Shown here in pieces: positions 8,229 to 15,409 of a stretch of 34,985 nt of DNA. Within the stretch, counting starts at the first letter, position 1; each line of letters begins with the position of its first letter. Position numbers and translations under genes: made by a program. The notes under the pieces are model-generated. The model was not told the origin of the DNA. It saw nothing but the letters and a program-made list of their open reading frames with translations, and made no database searches. The DNA is from an uncultured bacterium (GTDB lineage Bacteria > Patescibacteriota > Minisyncoccia > Phycocordibacterales > UBA9973), in assembly GCA_903929735.1 (NCBI GenBank), contig CAIYVW010000031.1, forward strand, positions 1 through 34,985. Direction: 5' to 3'.

Positions 8229-8735
8229 TTGCGAGAAAGAATCAACAATCAAATAAGAGCAACTGAGGTTCGTGTAATCTCAAACGAAGGTGTAAACCTT
8301 GGTGTTTTGAGTTTTAAAGATGCTTTTGCTATGGCCAACGAACAAGGCTTTGATTTGATTGAAATAACTCCTAATGCAAATCCTCCAATAGTTAAAATAG
8401 CAAATTTTGGTAAGTATCAATACGAACAAAATAAGAAGCAGAAAAAGGCTAAAGCAGGAGCTAAAACAACAGAAACCAAGTCTATTCAAATAAAGATTGG
8501 TACTGGAGAGAATGACCTTGCTCTTAAAGCCCGTAAAGCTTCAGAATGGCTTAAAGAAGGTCATCGTATTAAAGTAGAGCTGTTTCTTTCAGGACGCTCT
8601 AAGTATATGGCAGAGTCATTCCTTAAAGAACGTCTCGACCGAGTACTTCACCTTATAACAGAGAATTATAAAGTAGCAGAGGCCTATAGAAAAGGTCCCA
8701 AAGGTCCAACAATTACATTAGAAAGAGATAAGTAA
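8229..8735 (+). CDS. infC: Translation initiation factor IF-3
   Basis: A 168-residue IF-3, which binds the 30S subunit, blocks premature 50S joining and checks start-codon selection. The N-domain begins with the family's RINxQIRATEVRVI and the C-domain follows after a Lys-rich linker. There is no ATG near the N-terminus; the reading frame opens 3' of a stop at 8196, and TTG 8229 gives the expected N-terminus. A rare start codon in infC is well known as the basis of self-regulation (AUU in E. coli), so TTG here may serve the same purpose. It heads the infC-rpmI-rplT operon. Confidence 0.95.
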   Translation: MRERINNQIRATEVRVISNEGVNLGVLSFKDAFAMANEQGFDLIEITPNANPPIVKIANFGKYQYEQNKKQKKAKAGAKTTETKSIQIKIGTGENDLALKARKASEWLKEGHRIKVELFLSGRSKYMAESFLKERLDRVLHLITENYKVAEAYRKGPKGPTITLERDK

Positions 8736-8741
8736 ATATTT

Positions 8742-8933
8742 ATGAGTATAAAAACAAACAAATCATTAACAAAGCGTTTAAAAGTTACAAAAAATGGTAA
8801 GATTCTATCTCGTGCACCTGGATTTAATCATTTTAATGCTAAACAATCTCGTACTAAGCAATTAGCTGGAAAGAAAACAAATAATTTCCAAATCTCAAAC
8901 AAAAATAAGCGAACATATTTACCAAATGCTTAA
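8742..8933 (+). CDS. rpmI: Ribosomal protein bL35
   Basis: A 63-residue, Lys/Arg-rich protein of the large subunit with the L35 pattern (KTNKSLTKRLKVTKNGKIL, then a basic middle and LPNA end). It lies 6 nt after infC and 29 nt before rplT, the standard order. Confidence 0.95.
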   Translation: MSIKTNKSLTKRLKVTKNGKILSRAPGFNHFNAKQSRTKQLAGKKTNNFQISNKNKRTYLPNA

Positions 8934-8962
8934 AAATAATTAATAATTACTAATTAAAATAT

Positions 8963-9304
8963 ATGACAAGAGTTAAAAGAGGAACAATAAAGAATAAACA
9001 CAGAAAGAATATCCTTGCGCAAACAAAAGGAATGCGTTTTGGTCGCAGTACAAAGAAAGCTCAAGCTAAAGATGCTTTAAGACATGCTGGTAATTATTCT
9101 TTCGCTCACCGTAAAGACAAGAAAGCTGATGCTAGAAGTCTATGGACTACACGTATTAATGCAGCTATTAGACCTTTTGAATTATCATACAGTAGATTCA
9201 TTGATGGACTTAAGAAAAAGAACATAGAAATAGACCGTAAAATTCTTTCAGACCTAGCAGTTAAGAATCCTGAAACATTTGCAAGAATAGTGAAAAGTAT
9301 CTAA
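8963..9304 (+). CDS. rplT: Ribosomal protein bL20
   Basis: A 113-residue bL20, an early 23S rRNA-binding assembly protein and the usual autoregulator of infC operons. The N-terminus MTRVKRGTIKNKHRKNIL and the segment RKDKKADARSLWTTRINAA are typical. It ends the operon, followed at once by a strong hairpin terminator. Confidence 0.97.
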   Translation: MTRVKRGTIKNKHRKNILAQTKGMRFGRSTKKAQAKDALRHAGNYSFAHRKDKKADARSLWTTRINAAIRPFELSYSRFIDGLKKKNIEIDRKILSDLAVKNPETFARIVKSI

Positions 9305-9306
9305 AT

Positions 9307-9344
9307 AAATTAAAAACCCCGACATGTGTCGGGGTTTTTAATTT
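9307..9344. terminator. Bidirectional terminator (rplT/beta-CASP nuclease)
   Basis: An 18-bp stem with GC core CCCCGACA-TG-TGTCGGGG and flanking A5/T5 runs lies between convergent rplT and the nuclease gene. Confidence 0.93.
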
Positions 9345-10713
9345 AACAATCTATTTCTACAGACTCCCCCGCTAGAGGTACATGGGTGTGAACACCTAAG
9401 TTATCTTGTAATTTCTGAGCTAAGAACATTGAAGCTTTAGGCTCTCCCATAAGTAAAAATACTTTTTTAACTGTTTTTGCTGTATCTTCAACAAAAGAAA
9501 CTAAATGATCAGAATCTTTATGTCCTGAATAACCACTAATCATTTCAACATTAGCTTTTATATGTATATCTTCACCCATAATACGAATCTTCTTCGCTCC
9601 ATTTTCTATAGAACGACCAAGTGTACCGACTGATTGGTAACCGATAAGAAGTATAGTATTATTTGCATAAGGCAAGTAATTCTTTTCATGATGTAAAATT
9701 CTACCTCCATTACTCATACCACTTCCTGCCATTATAATCTTAGGGTCAGGAGCATGTAGAATAGCTTTTGATTCTTCTGTATCTTCTGTCATTTTAAGTC
9801 CTATAAAATCAAAAACATCATCCCCTCCTTTTATTATTCTAAGGGCTGTTGGATTAAAATATTTCTCATATTTTTCATAAACTGCAGTTAATTTTATAGC
9901 CAAAGGAGAATCCAAGAAAATAGACATGTGGGGAATAATTTTATTCTCTATTAAAGTATCTATTTCGTAAAGTAGCTCCTGTGTACGCTCTAAAGAGAAA
10001 ACAGGAATCATAAGTGTACCTTTTCTATCATAATTCTCTTGGATAATTTGTTGTAATTTTTTCTTTCTTGTATCTCTATCCTCGTGATTTCTATCTCCAT
10101 AACAAGATTCCATAAATAGATAATCTGCATCTGTTATTTTTTCTGTATCTCTTAATAAAGGAGAAGGAGAATTTCCTAGATCTCCAGTAAATACAATTTT
10201 TTTATTATTATAAATAATTTCCAACATACCAGAACCTAATATATGTCCTGAATCTTTAAATGAAAACTGAAAACCATGATCAATATTTAATTTTTGACCA
10301 TATTCAAGAGTATCCCATGAATCTATAGCTTTCTTTATATTTTCTGCTGTATAAATTTCAGCAAGACCGTGTTCCTCATCTCTAGATAGAAAGTGCGCTG
10401 TATCTGCCAACATTATATCTGTTATTTCTTTTGTAGGAATTGTAGAAACTATTCTGCCTTTAAATCCTTCAGAAATAAGCTTAGGTATTCGTCCTATATG
10501 ATCTATATGTCCATGAGTTATAAAAAGAATATCTATGGAAGGTACATCATATGGAAACTTCTCCCAATTCAAATCATCTGCTACTTTTTCTCCTTGTATA
10601 AGACCACAATCAACCAAAAATTTCTTACCATTACCCTCTATTAAAAAATTGGCGCCTGTAACAGTACCAGCACCAGAGCAAAATGTAACCTTTAATTTTT
10701 TATCATTCTCCAT
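9343..10713 (-). CDS. Metallo-beta-lactamase/beta-CASP-type RNase
   Basis: A 456-residue MBL-fold hydrolase of the CPSF/Ysh1-like beta-CASP group, which cut RNA endo- or exonucleolytically with a two-zinc centre. The zinc motif THGHIDHIG gives His67, His69, Asp71 and His72. Further ligands are in the GH of DSGHILGSGM and in FTGDLG, and the beta-CASP domain has the MAGSGMSNGGRILHH and GYQSVGTLGR motifs. The likely role is RNA processing or decay. TATAAT (10720-10725) ends 6 nt before ATG, so the mRNA is probably leaderless. Confidence 0.9.
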   Translation of the reverse strand: MENDKKLKVTFCSGAGTVTGANFLIEGNGKKFLVDCGLIQGEKVADDLNWEKFPYDVPSIDILFITHGHIDHIGRIPKLISEGFKGRIVSTIPTKEITDIMLADTAHFLSRDEEHGLAEIYTAENIKKAIDSWDTLEYGQKLNIDHGFQFSFKDSGHILGSGMLEIIYNNKKIVFTGDLGNSPSPLLRDTEKITDADYLFMESCYGDRNHEDRDTRKKKLQQIIQENYDRKGTLMIPVFSLERTQELLYEIDTLIENKIIPHMSIFLDSPLAIKLTAVYEKYEKYFNPTALRIIKGGDDVFDFIGLKMTEDTEESKAILHAPDPKIIMAGSGMSNGGRILHHEKNYLPYANNTILLIGYQSVGTLGRSIENGAKKIRIMGEDIHIKANVEMISGYSGHKDSDHLVSFVEDTAKTVKKVFLLMGEPKASMFLAQKLQDNLGVHTHVPLAGESVEIDC

Positions 10714-10719
10714 TTATTT

Positions 10720-10725
10720 ATTATA
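10720..10725 (-). promoter_or_regulatory. -10 box of the beta-CASP RNase gene (leaderless type)
   Basis: Minus-strand TATAAT lies 6 nt upstream of ATG 10713. The 6-nt gap AAATAA cannot hold a Shine-Dalgarno. Confidence 0.6.
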
Positions 10726-10767
10726 CACGAAGTACTTTAAAATCGAAACCTAAATAATTTATGAAAA

Positions 10768-10819
10768 TCTCATAGAGGTATAATCTCTGGGGCCAGCTTG
10801 ATGTTGGACCTCTATGAGA
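10768..10819 (+). ncRNA. Hairpin element A1, 5' part of composite A-B element
   Basis: A perfect 12-bp outer stem TCTCATAGAGGT/ACCTCTATGAGA encloses a 28-nt core with an inner hairpin CCAGC-TTGAT-GTTGG. The inner 44 nt (10772-10815) match the copy at 15354-15397 (minus) at 41 positions. It is followed by a short spacer and then hairpin B1. It is not translated in any likely gene; whether it acts as RNA or as DNA repeat is not known. Confidence 0.6.
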
Positions 10820-10829
10820 CGATACACTG

Positions 10830-10942
10830 AAAAACTAAAATAATATCATAAAAAGGGTTTGCGCAAGGCTGTCGAGCCGAGCAATAAGGAAAATTTCAGC
10901 AGAAATTTATCCGGACCTTTTTATGATATTATTTTAGTTTTT
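10830..10942 (+). ncRNA. Long hairpin B1 with conserved two-hairpin core
   Basis: A perfect 27-bp outer stem (10830-10856 with 10916-10942) ends in a T-tract. The loop has a conserved core: TGCGCAA, hairpin GGCT-GTCG-AGCC, linker GAGCAAT, hairpin GGA-AAATTTC-AGCA-GAAATTT-A-TCC, then CGGACC. Positions 10860-10885 are identical to the second copy B2, while the outer arms share no sequence. The third pair of the second hairpin is A-T here and T-A in B2, which is compensatory. The shape is a three-way junction closed by a terminator-like stem. Confidence 0.65.
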
Positions 10943-11232
10943 ATTTAATCCCTAAAAAACAAAAAATCCTTTCAAATAAATGAAAGAATCGCTTGTTAGG
11001 ACTATCCGAAAGATATTACCATAGCATAACGCTACGTGGGACAAAGGATGAAACAGATTTGTTAACATAATTTGTATACAGCACTATTCCAAAACTCTAT
11101 ATCCCCTAAAAAATTGTTCTAGGTAATAAAATTCAAATAACCCTACTTAAAGTATACTCAGGTAACAGATCTATGCAAGTAAAATTGCCAATAAAGCACA
11201 ACTTTGACAGTGTTTCAATAAAAGGACTTAAT
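10943..11232. other. Non-coding stretch between B1 and the HD hydrolase gene
   Basis: Together with A1 and B1 this completes a gene-free gap of about 520 nt (10714-11232). No convincing ORF, tRNA or known RNA motif was seen. It does hold a minus-strand promoter-like pair (11151-11178) and a minus-strand terminator-like hairpin (10954-10989), described separately. Confidence 0.5.
10954..11144 (-). ncRNA. Candidate small RNA gene of about 190 nt
   Basis: On the minus strand a good promoter, TTGCAT (11173-11178), 16 nt, TATACT (11151-11156), would start RNA near 11144. A hairpin with stem CTTTCA/TGAAAG (10969-10974 with 10981-10986) followed by T-runs would end it near 10954. Between them is a 6-bp hairpin CGTAGC-GTTAT-GCTATG. 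The size resembles 6S RNA, but I could not make the 5' and 3' ends pair as 6S requires, and no tmRNA, RNase P or SRP motif is present. It could also be simply the 3' end and terminator of the HD gene. Confidence 0.3.
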
Positions 11233-11877
11233 TTATATTGAAAAATCTTCTAATTTTTCCAAATATTTTTCAATTGAATTATTATTAATATTTTCTGATT
11301 TAATATTTGAATGAGAAAATATTTGTTTTTCTATTAATAATAAATTTTCCATAAAAACAGAACGTTCATCTTCTCCAAAAGCATGCGGATGATTCTTGTA
11401 TCTCTCCTTAGCTTCAAGACTTCTTTCTTCTGCAGAAACAACACCAAAAGGTGTCACTCTATTATCTGCATAGATACATATTTTTTTAACAAAATCATCT
11501 CCTATTGCTAGTTTTTCAATATTTTTTGGATCGATACTATCAATAATTTCAATAATATTAGAAGATAGACCTATTTCTTTAGATATCTCTTTACTTGCTT
11601 TGTGTTCATTATGACCATATTTAATAATAAAACTATCTTTAACTTTTTGCCAATAGTCTATATCCTCTGGTTCATTATGTTTCGGAAAATAGTTAAGATT
11701 AAATTTTATAATATTACCCATATCATGAAAAAGACAAGATAAAATTAAACTTTCCTTATCTAATTTAAAATCTAATGAATCAGATATCTGCATAGCAACA
11801 GCCGCAACTCTCATTTGATGCTCTGCTAAATTAGGCATTATATTATATTCTTTATATATTTCCTTTATTTTTTTCAT
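11233..11877 (-). CDS. HD-domain hydrolase
   Basis: A 214-residue HD-superfamily phosphohydrolase. The metal-binding pattern is visible: His20 (AEHQMRV), His51-Asp52 (FHDMGN), a later His in the GHNEHKAS region and an Asp in YADNRV. Such small HDIG-type proteins hydrolyse nucleotides or phosphoesters, but the substrate cannot be told from sequence. It is a single gene between an upstream terminator (11886-11917) and the 520-nt gap. A TATTGT lies 6 nt before ATG. Confidence 0.8.
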   Translation of the reverse strand: MKKIKEIYKEYNIMPNLAEHQMRVAAVAMQISDSLDFKLDKESLILSCLFHDMGNIIKFNLNYFPKHNEPEDIDYWQKVKDSFIIKYGHNEHKASKEISKEIGLSSNIIEIIDSIDPKNIEKLAIGDDFVKKICIYADNRVTPFGVVSAEERSLEAKERYKNHPHAFGEDERSVFMENLLLIEKQIFSHSNIKSENINNNSIEKYLEKLEDFSI

Positions 11878-11885
11878 AAATTAAC

Positions 11886-11917
11886 AATACAAAATCCCCT
11901 TAAGGGGATTTTGTATT
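11886..11917. terminator. Terminator downstream of ndk
   Basis: A perfect 32-nt palindrome, AATACAAAATCCCCTT with AAGGGGATTTTGTATT, lies 8 nt after the ndk stop and 8 nt before the HD gene start. Confidence 0.88.
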
Positions 11918-11925
11918 AAAAAATA

Positions 11926-12399
11926 CTATTTTTTATGTTCTGCGTAAATGAAATCTGTATCTATTTTACTATAAATAAACAATTCTGATTCATCAAAGAA
12001 ACGACTTACTTCTATTTCTCCATTTTCTACAGTATCGGAAGCATGAACAATATTTGATTGAGTTGAAAGAGAAAAATCTCCACGTATTGTCCCAGCTGTT
12101 GCCTCCCATGCTTTTGTTGGACCTACAAGTAGACGTAAAGCTGAAACAGAATTAATACCTTCAACTGCCATAACAATAACAGGTGATGATTTCATAAAAT
12201 CTCTAATACCAGGGAAAAATGGTTTATCTTTTATATGAGCATAGTGTTCTTCTAAAATAGCATCACCAATACTCATCATTTTCATTCCAATTATTTTAAG
12301 TCCCTTTCTTTCTATTCGACTTATTATCTCACCTATCAAATTACGTTGTACTGCATCAGGCTTTATTATAATCAATGTTTTTTCTTGTTTTGGTTCCAT
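11926..12399 (-). CDS. ndk: Nucleoside diphosphate kinase
   Basis: A 157-residue NDK that balances NTP and dNTP pools by a phosphohistidine ping-pong mechanism. The N-terminal KTLIIIKPDAVQRNLIG and the active-site NIVHASD (His119) are intact, as is the GPTKAWEATAGTIRGDF segment. It is slightly longer than the usual 135-150 residues because of its C-terminal tail. It seems to be a single gene with an AT-rich promoter region just upstream and a hairpin terminator downstream. Confidence 0.97.
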   Translation of the reverse strand: MEPKQEKTLIIIKPDAVQRNLIGEIISRIERKGLKIIGMKMMSIGDAILEEHYAHIKDKPFFPGIRDFMKSSPVIVMAVEGINSVSALRLLVGPTKAWEATAGTIRGDFSLSTQSNIVHASDTVENGEIEVSRFFDESELFIYSKIDTDFIYAEHKK

Positions 12400-12468
12400 A
12401 ATTTTAAATTAAACTATTAAATAATAAGGCAATTGTACCAGAAAAAACCCTATAAAACAAATGAAATA

Positions 12469-15201
12469 TTAAATACTTCTATATTTATCCATTATTTCTT
12501 CTTCTATTTCTTCTCGAGTTCTACCGTATTTTAGATACGATAATTCTTTAATTTTATCTACTATTTCAGCATTTCCCTTAGGTGTCATACTAAAGTGAGA
12601 TGTCATACTAAAAGGTTTTGTAGGAGTTCCATTTACAAGCATACTTACATAAGAATTAAAATTATCTAACTTCATAATATCTTGAGCTGTGAATGTGGGT
12701 TTAAACTTCTGCTCTACAAAGTTAGCATCTTCTGTACTTATACGATAGATAGCCATTGATCCAACGTTTCCGAAAACAGCATTCTTAATATTTTCTTCAA
12801 GTTGAGATATATATTGATGAGCGATGGTCAGAGATAAACGATATTTACGAGCTTCAGAAAGGATAGATGCTATAGAATCTGTTGTGACATTCTGGAATTC
12901 ATCTATATATAAATAAAAGTCATTCATTTTTTGACCATACATATCTACACGTGAAAGTGCTGCCATCTGTATTTTACCTACAAGAAGAAGACCTATAAGA
13001 TTTGCATTCATTTCACCTAATCTACCTTTTGAAAGATTTACTAAAAGTATTTTCTTATTATCCATTATTTCTCTGAAATTAAAAGCAGATCTTTCTTGAA
13101 GAACAACTGGACGCATAATGTCGTTCGAGATAAAATTATCAAACTTTGAAGTAATATAAGGTACGAAGTTTGCTATAGATTGATCTCCTGTTGTCTTCTC
13201 TGCATTTACCCAGAATTCTTTAATAATTGGATTTCTACATTTAGCACAAAGTGAATCTCTATACTCTTTGTTGCCTAAAATTCTAGTTATTTCTATAAGA
13301 GTTGCGTGATTCTCTGGATCATCCATAGCTAAAAATGCTGAATTTTTAAAATATTGTTCAAACATAGGACCCATTGATTCTTTAGTAAAAAGTTTATTAA
13401 AGATACTCATAAGTTCATTCACTACGAAAGTCTTTTGTTCTGGATAACGTGGATCATACTCAAGCATATTAAGACCCATAGGACGAGCTGTATAAGCAGG
13501 ATCAAAGTATATAACGTCATCAATACGTTCTTTAGGAACATAACTTAATATATCTTGTATATCACTACCATGTGGATCAATAAAGCAACAACCATCTCCA
13601 TTCTTAATATCCTGAGCTATCATATTCTTTAGAATAGTAGTCTTACCAGTTCCTGTTTGACCTATCACATACATATGGCGCATTCGATCTTCACGAGACA
13701 TATGGATTTCTGTATCCTTACCTCTATAACTATTTATACCAAGTGTAATACCTTCATTACCCATTTCCATTGGTGCTGGAGCGATACCCGCTTTTGCTTG
13801 TTTAAGTTGAGAAGAAACAACTCCATAAGGAAAATGAAAAATGGTAGCAAGTTCTTTTAAATTTAGAGGCATAGAATATGAGTCAGAGAACATTCGATAA
13901 GAAAAGTCATGCACAAGATTAGTTAATTCCAAGCCTTTTGGATGATGAAAATTAAAACCATTTCTATCTGATTCAGTGAATTGATTAAAAGAAGACTCTA
14001 TCTCAGAAAGTATTTGTTTAGAACGAGCTTCTGTTTCAGCTGAGGCTACAATACGAATATTCGTAGCCATTATCGTACTTTTAAGTTTCTCTCCTATGTT
14101 TTCTATGGCTTTATCATTTATCTTTTTTTCTTCTTTATTTTTAGATGCTCCAAATAATAATTCAGATGCTAAATTTTTAAATTCTTTAGTAATCTGACGA
14201 GTCATACTAGAAGCAGTACGAACAGACATACCACTTTTAACATCAGCAAGAATAATATGAAACTTTCTAATAATATCATCGTCTTCAGGACAAATTGAAA
14301 ATTGAATAGAAGCACCTTCACCATGCTTTTTTAATTTAGTTAAAACATTTAAAATTACATTTAAAGGATCATAATCTATCGCATCATAAAGTTTGATAGG
14401 ATAAACTTCATGATGAGCTAATGTAGCATAAGAAGCTGAGATTGAAGCATTCTCAGAAAAAATATTATAATCATCTGGAACTTCTACAACTTTTGCATCT
14501 AAATGAACAGCAAGTAACTGCTTCTCAAATAATTCTGCCTTATGAGAAGGAACCGCCACATAAAAAATAAAACTATCTGTCCCCTCTGATATAGCAATCT
14601 CTAAAGTGAAATGATTTCGATTATAGTTTTCCCTACCATCGCCAACAGAATGCATACCAGCATAGAATTGTTCCATGGCTCCAAGTAATTCTTTTAATCC
14701 TTTTTTCTCATTTTCATGATCTGCGGCATCGGGAAGAGTTATCTCAAAGAGTTTCATGTCTAAAGATTTGAAAAGTGGTGTACCTTCTTTTAATCCAGGA
14801 ACTTGGTGTGTGCTATATAAATATTGAACAAGAAAACGATGAAAATCATCATCTATATGAGGATTATTCATACTTACTATTACTGACAAAGCATTTGAAA
14901 TACCTTTATCTAATAGAATACCTAGCATTTCTTCCATTTTACTATCATGAGATTCTGGATGTAATCTTAAAACTAAATTTTCTATTTCCTTCTTATTTAT
15001 AACTGCCGCCTTATGCATAACATCTTCTGGTTCATATTTTCTATACTCAGAAATTAAATTATGAGCAATTTCTTCTTTACTGACTTCTCTTCCTTGCTCA
15101 GCTAATGCTTTCTCTTTTTCTGCTATATGAGCACGCAAAAATTCAAGCTCCTCTTGTGGACTTTTAAATTTAGGAGCATTATTCAAATTAAATCCTTCCA
15201 T
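12469..15201 (-). CDS. VirD4/TraD-like type IV secretion coupling ATPase
   Basis: A 910-residue protein. Residues 1-60 are charged and helical (probable coiled coil), the middle has no motif I recognise, and the C-terminal half is a hexameric DNA-pump ATPase fold. The Walker A GQTGTGKTT is at about 514-522, a second acidic motif FIDPHG at about 540, and the Walker B/DEFQN motif YLYIDEFQN at about 765, followed by a sensor-like IAHQYISQLEE. No membrane anchor or other T4SS gene is nearby, so it is an orphan. It may move DNA or protein through a pilus or uptake machine; that is inference. TATAAT (15210-15215) ends 8 nt before ATG, directly after terminator B2. Confidence 0.8.
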   Translation of the reverse strand: MEGFNLNNAPKFKSPQEELEFLRAHIAEKEKALAEQGREVSKEEIAHNLISEYRKYEPEDVMHKAAVINKKEIENLVLRLHPESHDSKMEEMLGILLDKGISNALSVIVSMNNPHIDDDFHRFLVQYLYSTHQVPGLKEGTPLFKSLDMKLFEITLPDAADHENEKKGLKELLGAMEQFYAGMHSVGDGRENYNRNHFTLEIAISEGTDSFIFYVAVPSHKAELFEKQLLAVHLDAKVVEVPDDYNIFSENASISASYATLAHHEVYPIKLYDAIDYDPLNVILNVLTKLKKHGEGASIQFSICPEDDDIIRKFHIILADVKSGMSVRTASSMTRQITKEFKNLASELLFGASKNKEEKKINDKAIENIGEKLKSTIMATNIRIVASAETEARSKQILSEIESSFNQFTESDRNGFNFHHPKGLELTNLVHDFSYRMFSDSYSMPLNLKELATIFHFPYGVVSSQLKQAKAGIAPAPMEMGNEGITLGINSYRGKDTEIHMSREDRMRHMYVIGQTGTGKTTILKNMIAQDIKNGDGCCFIDPHGSDIQDILSYVPKERIDDVIYFDPAYTARPMGLNMLEYDPRYPEQKTFVVNELMSIFNKLFTKESMGPMFEQYFKNSAFLAMDDPENHATLIEITRILGNKEYRDSLCAKCRNPIIKEFWVNAEKTTGDQSIANFVPYITSKFDNFISNDIMRPVVLQERSAFNFREIMDNKKILLVNLSKGRLGEMNANLIGLLLVGKIQMAALSRVDMYGQKMNDFYLYIDEFQNVTTDSIASILSEARKYRLSLTIAHQYISQLEENIKNAVFGNVGSMAIYRISTEDANFVEQKFKPTFTAQDIMKLDNFNSYVSMLVNGTPTKPFSMTSHFSMTPKGNAEIVDKIKELSYLKYGRTREEIEEEIMDKYRSI

Positions 15202-15209
15202 ATGAAAAT

Positions 15210-15215
15210 ATTATA
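15210..15215 (-). promoter_or_regulatory. -10 box of the VirD4-like ATPase gene (leaderless type)
   Basis: Minus-strand TATAAT lies 8 nt before ATG 15201 and only 8 nt past the end of hairpin B2, so this gene restarts transcription after the map terminator. Confidence 0.6.
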
Positions 15216-15223
15216 TCACAATA

Positions 15224-15340
15224 AAAAATTCCCAAATAGCTCTTCTCAGAGGGTACGGATAATTTTCTGCTGAAAATTTCCTCATTGCTCGGCTCGACAG
15301 CCTTGCGCAGCCCCTCTAATAAGACTATTTGGGAATTTTT
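15224..15340 (-). ncRNA. Long hairpin B2 with conserved two-hairpin core
   Basis: The outer stem is 16 bp (15224-15239 with 15325-15340), then TCTT/AAGA, a 3x3 internal loop and AGAGGG/CCCTCT, ending in T6 on the minus strand. The core matches B1: TGCGCAA, GGCT-GTCG-AGCC, GAGCAAT, then GGA-AATTTTC-AGCA-GAAAATT-A-TCC and TACCC. It lies between map and the ATPase gene, where it would terminate the map transcript. Confidence 0.7.
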
Positions 15341-15353
15341 ATTTGCAAACAAA

Positions 15354-15397
15354 ATAGAGGTCCAACATCAAGCTGGCTCCAGAGGTTGTACCTCTAT
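15354..15397 (-). ncRNA. Hairpin element A2, 5' part of composite A-B element
   Basis: The 8-bp outer stem ATAGAGGT/ACCTCTAT encloses the same 28-nt core as A1, including CCAGC-TTGAT-GTTGG. It differs from A1 at three positions. It begins 12 nt after the map stop codon and is followed after 13 nt by B2, the same order and strand relation as A1-B1. Confidence 0.6.
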
Positions 15398-15409
15398 CTA
15401 TTTCTTAAT

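Noticed and set aside
10830-10942. Known ribozyme or riboswitch identity for element B (twister-sister, hammerhead, guanidine-III, preQ1)
   Set aside because: Short resemblances such as CGCAAGGC to twister-sister do not extend to the required loops and helices.
10954-11144. Identification as 6S RNA
   Set aside because: Length and promoter/terminator fit, but the 5' and 3' ends do not pair and no central bubble is evident; kept only as an unnamed candidate.
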